From: Campylorhamphus procurvoides
Taxonomy: Eukaryota > Chordata > Aves > Passeriformes > Dendrocolaptidae
Reading direction: 5' to 3'
NCBI GenBank assembly: GCA_013396655.1
Contig: WBMV01000122.1
Coordinates: 1,054,686-1,118,685 of the forward strand
Length of the DNA: 64,000 nt
Translations under genes and position numbers: made by a program
In this document: in pieces, positions 50,901-62,100 of the stretch
Numbering within the stretch: the first letter of the stretch is position 1
Layout: every line of letters starts with the position of its first letter
The notes under the pieces: model-generated
Databases searched by the model: none
Seen by the model: only the letters and a program-made list of their open reading frames with translations
What the model was told of the DNA's origin: nothing

Positions 50901-53900
50901 ACCTGTACATTGTGCCCTTTTCTCTGCCAGTCAGACACTGGTTCTTTCCATGGCTACAGTGAATTTTTGGTATTTATAAAATGTATGTTCTCTAGTTACC
51001 CAGTGAGATTTTCAGTGCAGCATTTTGTGTCTGAGGGCAGGTCTTGCATTATTCCCTTACATTGATTCCCTGGATAACTTGGCCTGGGTGATTCTGCTCC
51101 ACTGTATTTTGAGAGTCATATGTTCTTGGTGCCTTGAATTGTGATGTTTCTACTTTTCTGTACTTTTATCTTCAACTCAGGGGTCCACAGTAACTACCTC
51201 TTGATCATTCTCAGCAGCCTGCCCTTTTCCCCTTCCGCAGGTTGCTGTGGAGTTCTGTCTCACTTTGCAGGTCCTGGATGCTCTTTGATCCTGGCTTGTA
51301 AGGAAGAGTCTGGATAGAGGCATGGGGAAATCTAGTGTAAAGCCACATTCATTATTAAATTCAGCACCTGAAACTATCAGCTGCTGCCAGAAAACCCACC
51401 CCTTAGAGGTGTGCAAAGTTGGGTTTTCATCCTTCTTAAGATATTATTATTTATCATCAAATGTAAATACATTTATATCATGATAAAAGTGGCTTTACAG
51501 TAGAATAACTATTCATATTTCAAGTGAAGTATTGGTATGAAAGTTCTCTTGCAAGGGCTTGTGCTGTAAATGCTGTATTGGTTTAAAAAGCAAAATAGGA
51601 CTTGGGTTTTCCCTCTCCAGAAAGGGAACCTGGAATTCTGGGTCTGTGACAGTGAACCTTGTCTTGTGCTCTCAGTTGTTAAAGGAAAATGTTTCTAACA
51701 TCAAAGTGCCACAATATTCTGTTCAAAATGTAACAGAAGATTAAGCTGGTTCTTGGTAGGTTTACCTGTGTAGGAAATCTTTAAAACTCTGTCCTCCTTG
51801 TGCCTCATACACGGTCCAAATGTAGCAGTAATAATTGCAAGTCTTATTTAGATTGACTCTAAAAGCATTCCAAAGTATATGTGAGGTAATTTATTGCATT
51901 AAAGGAAAGGGACTTATTTGTGAGACTTCAAAAACCATTTTAAAAAGCACATGCACAAATGTAAAAAACTGTTTTGTTCAGAAATCAATTGTTTGAAATA
52001 CATGTTTTTCATTTCAGTGGTTTGAGCTTACAGATCAGAGCTGATAGAAATATAGAAATTTATTTCTAATATTTTTTGTTAACTGTAGACAGAATATTCA
52101 GGATGAGCTGAGTACAGGAAATTTGTTCCAGAAATTACTATAAACCAAAAGTGTATACCCCAAAAACTCAGGAGTTGTAGCTTTCTGCCTTCTAGAAATC
52201 ACTATAAATTCTAGAAACCTAAGGGGAAAACACACTAAATACCAACGAGGGGTGTTGCTAAATGGCATTCCTTCAAATCTTAACAGCATAAAGGGAACTA
52301 ATTTGAACTGTCTTCCAAAGCATCATCAATGATGAAGGCATTTTTAACAAAGATAAATAAAACAGCACAAAAATGGTGAAGAGATGTGGGTGCCTTTTTG
52401 TATGATGTCTCTTCTGCCTTTTTGCTGGACAGTCCATGTCATCTGCTCAGTTTGGTTCCACAGCATTTGTTTCTGAAGGAGGCTGCTCTTTCATCACGAC
52501 TCAAAAGAAAAAAGCAAACGCAGTCTGATGAAAAGTGTGCAATTCCTTCCTGCCTGATGGGGACAGGAATCCTACCTGAGCATTCCTGGGGCATTAGCTG
52601 GTGTAAGAGCAGCTTTGGGACAGGGAGCAGGAGCAAGAGAAAGATTAAAGGAACAGGGAAGGCAGATGTGTGTCTTTGCTGGTGGCAGGATCTCATCTCC
52701 TTTTATCTTGTTTAGGTTTCTCCTCTGCCTCCTACTTAAAGGTCCATGTTAAAACCCACCACGGTGTTCCCCTTCCCCAGGTCTCCAGGCACCAGGAGTC
52801 CATCCCGAATGGGGGAGCAGCGTTCCACTGCGTCAGGACCTATGGCATCAAAGGCAAGAGACCTTGCTGCTCTGGGCAGAACGTGGTGTGTGGGAGGGTG
52901 GGTGGGAGGGAGGAAGCACAGGCACACCCCGCAGAGAAGCTTAGGGACACGCAGAGAAATCCCACAGCCTCACCTAGGGTGCAATGCCTGCCCCCAGAGA
53001 GCTGGCCTGACAACTCTGGGGGAAGGAGGTGCACACAGAAGAGCATATGGATTTCTGGCAGCTTCTTTGATTTTGGAGATTGAGAAAGCCATGGTAGTTC
53101 ATCTTGAGCCTCTTCCTTGGGGCAGTCAGTGTCTGAATATTGCCTGAGGAGTGCAGGTCAGGGGCCAGGTCGTTAGTCCCACTCCACTTGAATCTCCTGT
53201 CAGTCAAACCGTGTCTCTGGTGAAGGAGGGGGGAGCTGCAGAATGCAGTTCATAAAGATCCATTCATCCTCCAGGTGGTGAGAGGCCATGCAGCCGTCTA
53301 TAGCTAAACTTACACTTCCAAATGCTGTTGTTGGGGAGGAGAGGCAGAGGGTGGTAATAGTACTGATACTTTTTTGTTTGTTTTTAACCTGCATTTCACT
53401 TCCGGGGGGAAAAAGGGGAAAAAAGATATTACTGTAAGCATAGCTAAAGAGTATTTAACTTCTGAATGGGTAAAGCAGTGTGTTTATCTGTGTAGAACAG
53501 CCTTTTGCTTTTTGGTTTGAGCTGTCGGTATTTCTGGTGAAGCTGAAACATCAGAAGATTCTTTAAAGCCACAGTCGTTACCTTTTTTCCTTACCCAGGA
53601 GGACACAGCAGACTGGGTTAAACAAAGCCTGTGCCAGCAGAAAGCTACAGTTGTGTAATTTTTTCTGTGGAAGTCTTGATAGGGTTCCTACAGTAGCCCT
53701 TTGGTTTTGGGTGGTGTGCTGACTTAACAAGAGATTTACTCCAGCTCAGTGGTGTACTGATTTCATGCATATCCTGTTTGGTTTGTAATGCTGAGTCCAG
53801 AGCAAATCTGTCTTTTGGGCTGTGCCAAGTGGTTCTTTGGTCTTTTAGAGTTAAAAGTAGGTACAGCTTATTTGTATTCAGAGACTTGTTGAGTGAGTAT

Positions 53901-55091
53901 GTCGGGGTTTCTCACGCTCATTCACATGCAGTGAGCAAAAAGTGTGGACAAACTTCCTTGGCATAGTGCCAGAGGGGAGTGGGGAAGGCTCCAAACATAC
54001 CACTGGCTTTGCTAGGATATGGATCCAAATAACTTTAAAACAGTGTCCCTGACATCTCTCCTGTTTTACACTACAGCATGTAAAGATGGAGCAATTTTAG
54101 ATTGTGAGGTTCACTTTTAACAGTGTTGTACTTGTAAAAAGGAGTTCCTTGAGACTAAATGGCATTGCACGTGAATTGCAGTAGCTCACTGCTGTTGCTG
54201 AGAATTTCCAGGTTTGTTCCCATCTTGCTGCAGCCTGCTGTACTTTGTGAAGTTCTCTAGGCTCCCTGAGAGCATCAACAACATTTCAGAAGTGTGTGAG
54301 TGGATTGCACAGTTAAAAACTCATCATTAGGCCCATACTTTTGTAGCATCTGAGGTGTAAACACTGTGAGACATCCTTGGCATTCAAGAAGTGTTACATA
54401 AACCAGAGACCCATTATGGTTCCATTCAGTATCATGACAGATCCCTAATGCAAGCCCAGCTGTTGCTCTGAGAGCAGCCTGGTGGTCTGGAAAGAGGAGC
54501 AGTGCTCCAGGGCTCTAGAATGTGAGGGACTGGCTGTTCAGTGTGTAACATTCTGTCATGACAGGCACTGATGTGCTCAGGGGGTAACCCCTACGAGCTG
54601 TTGTAATGCATGCTGAGTACCTCTCTTTGGGACAGCACATGCTGAAACCTCTCTCTTTTCCTTTTCCCATAGAAGGCCAGAAATGTTCCCATTCGGACCC
54701 GATTGAGAGTTCTGATTCGTACGGAGACCTCTCTGACACCAGTGACCTCAAGACTCCAGAGAAGCAGAGCACCAACGGGTCCTTCTCGTGTGACCTGGCA
54801 GTCAGCAAAAACAAAATGGAGGCGGAAGGAGAGAAGAAGTACCCGTGCCCTGAGTGCGGCAGCTTTTTCAGATCCAAGTCTTACCTGAACAAACACATAC
54901 AGAAAGTTCATGTCAGGGCCCTGGGTGGCCCGCTGGGGGACCTCGGTCCTGCTCTAGGATCCCCCTTCTCACCCCAACAGAACATGTCTCTTCTGGAGTC
55001 CTTTGGGTTTCAGATCGTCCAGTCAGCATTTGCATCATCCCTGGTGGATCCAGAGGTCGACCAGCAGCCAATGGGGCCAGAGGGGAAATGA
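38000..55091 (+). CDS. PATZ1: BTB/AT-hook zinc-finger transcription factor PATZ1, 5' end in gap, 5 exons
   Basis: PATZ1 (MAZR) is a nuclear BTB-zinc-finger factor that binds GC-rich DNA and represses or activates targets in lymphoid, germ and stem cells. Readable exons: 38000-38936, 41309-41372, 46936-47107, 52716-52853, 54673-55091, giving 575 codons plus stop. Human is 687 aa, so about 110 N-terminal residues are in the gap. The order seen is the BTB end (ISSKVFGDILDFAYTSR), a proline/alanine-rich linker, an AT-hook KRGRGRPRK near 38452, finger 1, a basic RKRSRTRK segment, fingers 2-7, a spacer, a last finger CPECGSFFRSKSYLNKHIQ and a conserved tail ending PMGPEGK. Phases agree at all junctions. 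Intron 4 begins GC instead of GT. The downstream neighbour in human, PIK3IP1, is not seen before the window ends. Confidence 0.95.
38937..41308 (+). other. PATZ1: PATZ1 intron 1
   Basis: 2.4 kb between the two halves of finger 4. No recognisable repeat or additional exon. Confidence 0.7.
41309..41372 (+). CDS. PATZ1: PATZ1 exon 2: end of finger 4 and start of finger 5
   Basis: A 64-base exon after TTTCCTTTAAG, ending CAG then gtagga. It encodes PDHLNGHIKQVHTSERPHKCQ: the two zinc-binding histidines of finger 4, a TSERPH linker of the TGEKP type, and the first cysteine of finger 5. Confidence 0.95.
41373..46935 (+). other. PATZ1: PATZ1 intron 2
   Basis: 5.6 kb of mostly AT-rich unique sequence splitting finger 5. 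No recognisable exon, RNA or mobile element. Confidence 0.65.
46936..47107 (+). CDS. PATZ1: PATZ1 exon 3: fingers 5 and 6, start of 7
   Basis: 172 bases after ATACCTGCAG, ending CGAG then gtaatg. It completes finger 5 (TCNASFATRDRLRSHLACH) and encodes finger 6 (CQVCGKYLRAAYMADHLKKH) and the CTICNRG start of finger 7. Confidence 0.95.
47108..52715 (+). other. PATZ1: PATZ1 intron 3
   Basis: 5.6 kb containing one minus-oriented CR1 fragment (47686-47790) and a C homopolymer at 49621-49631. No other supported feature. Confidence 0.65.
47686..47790 (-). mobile_element. CR1 LINE 3' fragment, reverse orientation, in PATZ1 intron 3
   Basis: Shows the reverse complement of the CR1 3' region in order: CACAGAATATCTGGAGTTGG, AAGGCACCCATAAAGACCA, GGATCCAACTCCCTGCTC, GCAGGACTACCTTGAACTG, AACCATATGACTAA. 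This is an old, truncated copy of about 105 bases, antisense to PATZ1. Family assignment is by recognition. Confidence 0.82.
52716..52853 (+). CDS. PATZ1: PATZ1 exon 4: end of finger 7, in-frame 138-base cassette
   Basis: After TTATCTTGTTTAG the exon reads GFSSASYLKVHVKTHH and then a linker containing GVPLPQVSRHQESIPNGG. It ends AAAG followed by gcaaga, a GC donor. Its length is a multiple of three and its two ends are in the same phase, so skipping it would remove 46 residues and finger 7 without a frameshift. From memory, human PATZ1 isoforms of 687 and 641 aa differ by this amount. Confidence 0.93.
52854..54672 (+). other. PATZ1: PATZ1 intron 4, GC-AG type
   Basis: Begins gcaaga after AAAG and ends TTTTCCCATAG. 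The GC donor is the only one that reproduces the known protein junction (lysine then E-G-Q-K-C). The intron's first 230 bases remain open in the PATZ1 frame, to a TGA at 53081-53083. Confidence 0.8.
54673..55091 (+). CDS. PATZ1: PATZ1 exon 5: last finger and C-terminus
   Basis: 419 bases after CTTTTCCCATAG. It encodes an acidic/serine-rich spacer (DPIESSDSYGDLSD), the final C2H2 finger CPECGSFFRSKSYLNKHIQK, and a long conserved tail with SPFSPQQNMSLLESFGFQIV, stopping at TGA 55089-55091. Confidence 0.95.
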
Positions 55092-56130
55092 GATCGGTTT
55101 GATCTTAGCAAAGCAAAGCAGCAGTCTGGCTGTAGTGATAAGATGCTGTGAATGAACGAGGAAATAATGAAATTGGGTTCTATAGCTGAGAATTTTTTTA
55201 TTCATTTTAGTTTCCCTCTTTGTCTCATGGCCTACCCCCACCTCTAAACCTTCAATGGGCTGAGGGAGAAAATGCTTCTTAGCTGATAAATTACAGAAGA
55301 TGGTGGCCTTGAATAGGAGACATGACCTAAAACACTACATTGAGCTTTAGGGGCTGCTGCTGGTGTTCCTTTGTGTTCTGGAATAATGAAAAGTTGCCAG
55401 CACTGGTGTGAGGAGACAGTCCTGGTGACCGAGGCACCTGGGGAGCTGCAGCTACAGGGAGCTATGGTTTTGTTCTCTCTCTATTCCCCTCCCTCCCTAA
55501 ACTACCCCAGAAAAACAGTAAGTTTAAAAAAAAAACCAGACCCACTATTGAATATAACATTAAGGAAAATGCCCCATGGTTCCTAGCAGGTTACAATGCA
55601 GTTGTCCTTTTAAAACCAGAAAAAATTTAAAGAAGGTGAGATAATTCGAACCCCTTCTGCCTTTGTGAGGCTGTGAGTGCTGCAGCAGGACTGAACTGCT
55701 GAGAAAAATCACCTTTCAGAACAGGTTATTTTTATTACTTTTGACCATTAAACTTGCTGTCAGGTTTTTAATTCTTTATTATTATTATTTTAGGACCTGT
55801 TGTAGTGAATTGCTACTGAAAAGCCAGTCTAAGGCGATACACAGAGCACTCGTAAAGCAGCAGTCACATTAGGGTTAGTATTAATTTCTTTTTTAGATGT
55901 ACCATAATTAATAAGTTGGCTAGTTGGTTGTTTTAAGTCTATGAAAGAAATAGTTTTTATGAAAAGAAAAAAAAAGAAAAAAAATAAGGAAGGAAAAATA
56001 CCATTGCAGTCTGGTTGACTGGTGCTCATTTTTCATGTGGGGACCTAGGGTATGAACACGATCAGCTATCGGGTTAACACTATGTACCACGGACTTGTTT
56101 AGTGTGAATAAACCCAGGGCTTCACAGAGT
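55092..56130 (+). other. PATZ1: PATZ1 3' untranslated region, proximal estimate
   Basis: Non-coding sequence after the stop. AATAAA at 56107-56112 is followed by a T/G-containing stretch and is the nearest good poly(A) signal. A further AATAAA at 61685-61690 could end a much longer form, so the 3' boundary is uncertain. Confidence 0.5.
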
Positions 56131-59100
56131 GATTTTGGATTAATTGGATTGGACTCTATTAAAGAAGTTAGTATGTTACTTTGCATCCCCTCGTTTTGTC
56201 TGGTTTTTGAGCAATTTAGCCACCTGTCCAAAAGGTGTGCAAATGAGAGCCAGTAAATAAGATGTTAATCCCACTCTACACTGTGCTGTATTCTCAGTGA
56301 GCTGGGCTTTTTGGACACAGTCGTGCTCTCCTGATCTGCCTCTAGTCAGGTTTGCAAAAGCCAGTCTTGCTCCTTTCTTTTCCAAAAAGGAAGGGTTTCT
56401 AGTATAAGAGGTGGGAATTGCAAACAGCATATCTCTGAAAAAGAATTGATTACAAAATGCAAAGAAGCTGGGCTTTAGGCTGTTGGAGGTTCCATTTAAT
56501 CTGAAAAGACCACTTGTGCAGAAATAATGTCCTTTCTTGACCTTCCCTTTCCTCCCATGTATCTTGTCAAGGTTTTATGTACCAAACCCAGGTATAAATG
56601 TTGTTTAACACAGGGTTAGGAGTTAGGAATACTCTGAGTTTTAATTATGGTTCTGCTGTTGATGCTCAAGGTCACATAGAACAGTTCCCTGAATTTATTC
56701 CTTAATTTCCCATCTGTGAAGAGTTTTCTCTACATCACAGTTGTTGAGAGGGTTAATGAGCAAAGGTTTAAGCAGTGATTTGGTGAACTGCTTTGTGTTT
56801 TGAGTGTTTCTAGAAAGGCCATTCTGAAGTGCCCAAGTCCCACACCAAACTCACATCCCATGAAATGGTACCTGCCTCCATCATTAACAGAGTGCTGGAG
56901 CAGGACAGAGCCCTCAGTGCAGGATCCTCACCTGCTCCAGGAGGTGTGTCTGTGTTAAATGGGATGGAGCCACAATCTGCTGTTGCACCACAGCTTGCCT
57001 TGCCCAGGTGCTCCTGGTCCAAACCCTGCAGCCAATGCAGAACTGAAATAAGACACATTGCCATTTTGGGTCTCTGTTAGAACTACAGAGCCTTTTGTAA
57101 GAATATGGATTTTGGAATGACCTTCTAAATTCTACAGAGTTAGAAGCCCCAGATTCTCTCTTGTAAGAAGCTGCTTTTTTGTACTTGCTCTCAAGTGTTA
57201 TAAACCCAGGATGAATAATCAATGGCTTTCTCTTTATAGCACCAGCACATTCTAAATTGAGAGCATGTTGCAGTGGACTTGATGTTTTGCTATTAATCTG
57301 TGTTGGGAGACTGAAGGACATGTTCTTCTCCAGTCATCTTCCCCCAGAATCCCTGGAATAAGTATGAGTCTCACGTGAAAGGAGAAAAACAAACAAACCC
57401 ACCTTCAGACTAAAACTTCATGGAATTGCTCTTGCTGTACTGGTAAGATTAGTTCAGAGGTAGAAACAGAACATTTCAGCAAAGTGACAAAACATTTTAA
57501 AATACTTTACAGATCTAGACAATGCTGAGACAACCTTGTAAGCTGCCAAGTAAGTCATGCTAGAGCAGGCTTTGCAGTCAGCATAACAGTTCATTGGGAT
57601 TAGCAGATGCAGCTGCAGTCACTGTTTCACTAATAGCTCATATTTAAGCCACAAGGGAGGTTTCTGGTGCTGGAGGAGAGAAGTTTGTGTCCCTCATGTT
57701 CCTATATGCACTCCAAGAGGGTGCACCAGTCACAAAATTCAATTCCAAAAGCCAAGTGCAGAGTATAGGACATTTTCATCCTACATTTAGCTCCACTGCC
57801 TTTAGTGTTCGTAGTGGGTTGAGTTTTGGCCATGTCTGTGAGAATTTAATTCTGAATGCTACAGAATTTGAGCTGGTGAAACAAATGAAAAGCCTTGAAC
57901 TAAACCAGAAGCCTTCTAAAACACTAACTGTGCATTCTGTTGCTCAAAGAAAACGCTTACTAAGTTGTCATGAATACATTGAATGAAAACTACTTACCTC
58001 TCAGTCTAGTGGACAGGAAAACAATCAGGCAGAAAGTGTACAATCCTGAAATGACAGTTCTAGATCATCCTGGTGTACATGGGAGAGGTGCACAAGAGGC
58101 TGGTGCAGGCTAGGGCCAGCAGGAGGTTGGGCAGGTCTTTAGCAGTGGTGTGTTTTCAGTGCTTTTTGCTTCTTTGGGGGCATACTGTTCCATTCTGGAC
58201 AGTAATTTAATCTACATGCAAATTCTGTGCTTTGGGAATTGTCTGTTTCTCATAGAACATGAGACAGACCCAAACAGAAAACTCAGCTCACAAGCCCTGA
58301 GGTGCAGCCTCACTTGTTGCTGTTCCATTTTATTGTTAATTGGCCTATCAGTGTGTAGGTGATAGTTCTGATTTTGGGCCACCCCCCTTTCCTTGTCATT
58401 GCCTTTGGTGGGACTGCAGTCTAGTGTTTGAGCCAGTGCACTTCTCTGCCAAGAAGGGAGCTTCAGTTCATACAAATTCAGATAATCACAGTTGTAGTAT
58501 TTGTATTATAAGAGCCCCCTAACCTCTGATCTGAGGCTCAGAGCCTTGTGTGTTAGGTGTGATAAAAACATTTTCAGTCATTCATAATGTAACCATTAAA
58601 GACAGACAAGAAAGGAATAGATCCTTACGGGTGAATGAGTGAAAGAGAGATGAAGGACTGAAAACCATTTGCATGCTTAAGTGTTGTGTTAAATATAGGG
58701 GCACAGATTTATCAGGATGCTTCTGTTGCCTGATTTGATCTTTGTTAATCCACAACAAATGCAAGATAAAGCAATTTGATATGAATATGTTCCATACTGA
58801 GTTAAATTAGGCAACATGACCTTGCATTTGTCGTGTCTTAAATGTGTGCAAACAGAGTTGTAGTTGGGGCTCACCTGGTGCATGGTAATGTGGTGCATGT
58901 GAGCTCTCCATCCTGAGTGATTTGCCCAAGATGACGTGGGAAATTGATAGCAGAACCAGAAATTGAACACAGATTTTTCCTTCTCTCAATCCAGTGCCTT
59001 AATTATAGTAGGGCAAAGTATTATATGTTGGGGGGATGATTTGTTTGTTTTTTTAAAGCCAAGATGGTGTGGAGTTGGTCTTCCTACCAATCTTTTGAAT

Positions 59101-62100
59101 AATTGTAAATGCCCAGTCACAATTTTAGACCTGTTTGAGTGCCAGTGACTTAGGGAATATTTGTTATTTCCCATGTATTCCCTGAAATTATTGTTCCTCC
59201 CTCAACTGCTGTCAGCAGTAAGGAATGACTTGAATAGAAGAGCTGTGTAACTGAATGTCTATCTAACTCAACTAATTGAATTGCTAGTATGAAAGCTAAC
59301 CTAGATTTTGTAGGCTCTGTTGTAACTTTAGTGTCTTGTTTTTTCACTAAATCTTTGTTCCTAGAAATCAATATCTGAACTTATGTCTTGAGTCGGGAGT
59401 GGGGTACCACTTTCAGCTTTAATTTTTTTTAAGGTGCTTGCTTGAGGAAGTAGATGCCAAAGTAAACTTCAGAGGAACTCCAGACTTCAGTGTTGGAAGA
59501 ATGAATGGAGAGCAAGAGCTCTCTTTGGGTTTCATGAGAGATAAATGGACAAAGTGAAAAACAGCCACCAAAACCCTAAGTAATGAAACAGGAAAGGCTT
59601 TTCTTTACCACCCACAAAATCAGATATTTTCAATTGTTCAGCATGGCAGAAACTCTGAGAGCAAGTGCCAAACAGAACCATGGAATGTGCTGGCTTTTTC
59701 AGCATTATCATACCTTAACAGCATTATCAATATCCAAATGTAAGTTAAGCCAGCTTTGTACTGTTCACCTTTTGCCTGGGCACAGTACCTGGCTTTTAAC
59801 TGAGCAGAACATAAGCTCGCAGTCAATCTCTGAGCTTATGCTCTCAGTTCCACCCTGAGAGACAAAACAAATGAGCAAGGAGGGGGAAAAAAGCAATAGG
59901 AAAACTTAGAACACATTCTGGAAGATCCCACCGTTTTCCTGAGAGAGTCACAGCTTTTTATCCTGAACATCCTTTTCAAAACAAGATCCTTCAGCTGTTG
60001 TGAATGAGCCTTTGGGAACAGATTTGGCTTCCAGCCCGATGTGCTGCAGCTCCCTGTCCCTGTAAGAAGGTGGCATGTTCTGGAGTGCTGGGCCTGGACC
60101 TGGAGGGAGGGAGGGAGGCAGGCAGTGCTCCCAGGCTGAGCCACAGGTACTGCCAGAGTCAGCTGCACCACTGCATGGTGTCCTGCCTGCTCCCCTGGCA
60201 CCCTCACCCTGCTCACACCCTGTGCCAGCGTGGTGCCCACCCAGATGTGCACAGCTCTGCAAATAGTAGCTGTGACATCTAAAGCGCTGGGGACTTACTT
60301 GGCTAAAAAGAAAAACCAAAAAAAAACCCACCCAAAACCCAACCACTTAAAAATAGTGATGTGATATAACTGCAGAGTGATGCAGAGCAGGAGCAGGAGC
60401 CCTGGCTGCAAGGGGTTGTGGTGATGGCTGGACTGGTTCTGGAATGTTAGTGGAAAACCACAGCTGTGAGCTCTGTGGAAGCGGCCAGTGCCTGCCTGTT
60501 TGTAAAGAATTAACACCCTGTGTCATCTCCAGCCTCTTCCTGTGTTTTGTTCCTGTCTGTGAGATGAGGTGATGATAACCCTCGGGTTAAGAACGTGCCA
60601 ATATTTGATTGACATGCCAAATTGTGCTGCACAACTCTGCTGCTGATGTTTGGCCTCACTGATTTCAGGTTAAACAAACATTTGGCCACATTGTTCCTGG
60701 TAGGTGAGAGATTTAAATTCATTTAAAGACCGCCTGGCACTATTGATCTGCTCTCAGGGTTTATGTGAATGAGCTTTTCCTGGGTGGCCTCTCTACTTGT
60801 ACTGCAATTTTGGAGACCTGGAGGTGCTCTGAGCTGAGATGTGCTGAAGGAAGGAGGTAACTGGTACCTCAGTGATGTTCCAGTGACTCCCTCCCACCTC
60901 CTGGTGTCCATGTGGACCGTGGGGACACATCAGGCAGCCACTGGCAGCCGTAATTGCTCTTGAGCATCCTGCAATCACACAGTGACCTTGGGTAAGTGAT
61001 TCCCTAATAAATCAGTCTCATGCTTGCTAATGGCTTTTTGGCTGCTGTGTCCGCAAACTGGTGCCTTCTCCAGGCAATTCTTACATGCCCTCTGCAAAGT
61101 TGTCAGACTGACTGCTGGCTCTTAAGGAATCAACCAAGCCTTGCTCTTGGGCTCAGAATTTCTCTTCGGTACTGTTGTAATCTGAAAGTTTGCTGCAATT
61201 AGTGCACGTACCAGAGTAAGAAAATAAAAGGCTGTTCTCAGATGTCCTGTAGAGTGAACAACTGAATCACGAGTATGGGATGAGCCAGGAAAACTGGCAT
61301 TTTCCCCTGGCTGCACACCATATGGAAGAGACAGTGCCTTGGAAGGGAAGGAGCAGAAAAGTTTGCCATTGGCTCTGATGAATCCCAATCCTGCTTCTAC
61401 TGAAGTTGTTGGGAATCCTCCCATTGTCTTCAGTGTGAGCAAGAAAGGATCTTAGGTGAGGATGGATGACTCTTTCCCTACTTGAATGAAGTCTCTTGCC
61501 TATTTATGGGCCTGCTTCTATTGAAACCGAGCCTGTTTTAGCCTTTTTGGGTTCTTAGGGACCTGTTTGTATAAAGCAACTTACCTACCTATCTTCTTTT
61601 TTTCTATTGTGTGTATTTTTTGTATGTTCTGTTGGAAGGTGAAGCCTCTGTAGAAGGGGATACAAAACCTGATTTTTAAATAGTAATAAACCAAAAGAGA
61701 ATTAAACTCTGCAGGCTGCATGCATTCATTTCCTGGAGATGGAGAGTAGAGACTATGAGTGTACAGGGAGATGGCCTGTACTTCTCATATCTCAAAATCT
61801 TCCCCTCCTCAGAGACAGTTCCTGCCTTTGCACATCTCCCCAGCTTTGTGTGAAAATCCATAGTTGCAACACTGTGTATCAGGATGGCCTTATTTTGACT
61901 CGAAAATCCTTTCTCTGGCACTGTGCAATGAGATCTCTGGTTTTAGCATAAGTGGATGGAGCAACAAGTATCTGTGAAACTGGAATTCGGTATTGCCCTC
62001 CTTGAATGGCAGTAGAATAAAACCTAGACAGGATAAATAGATATACCTTTGCTTCTGGCCTGCCTCCCTCAGTCCAATGCACAGCACTAACTCCACACCA

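Noticed and set aside
59836..60346. Overlapping minus-strand frames of 132 and 138 codons
   Set aside because: No recognisable domain, no splice context, and overlapping frames of similar length suggest chance.
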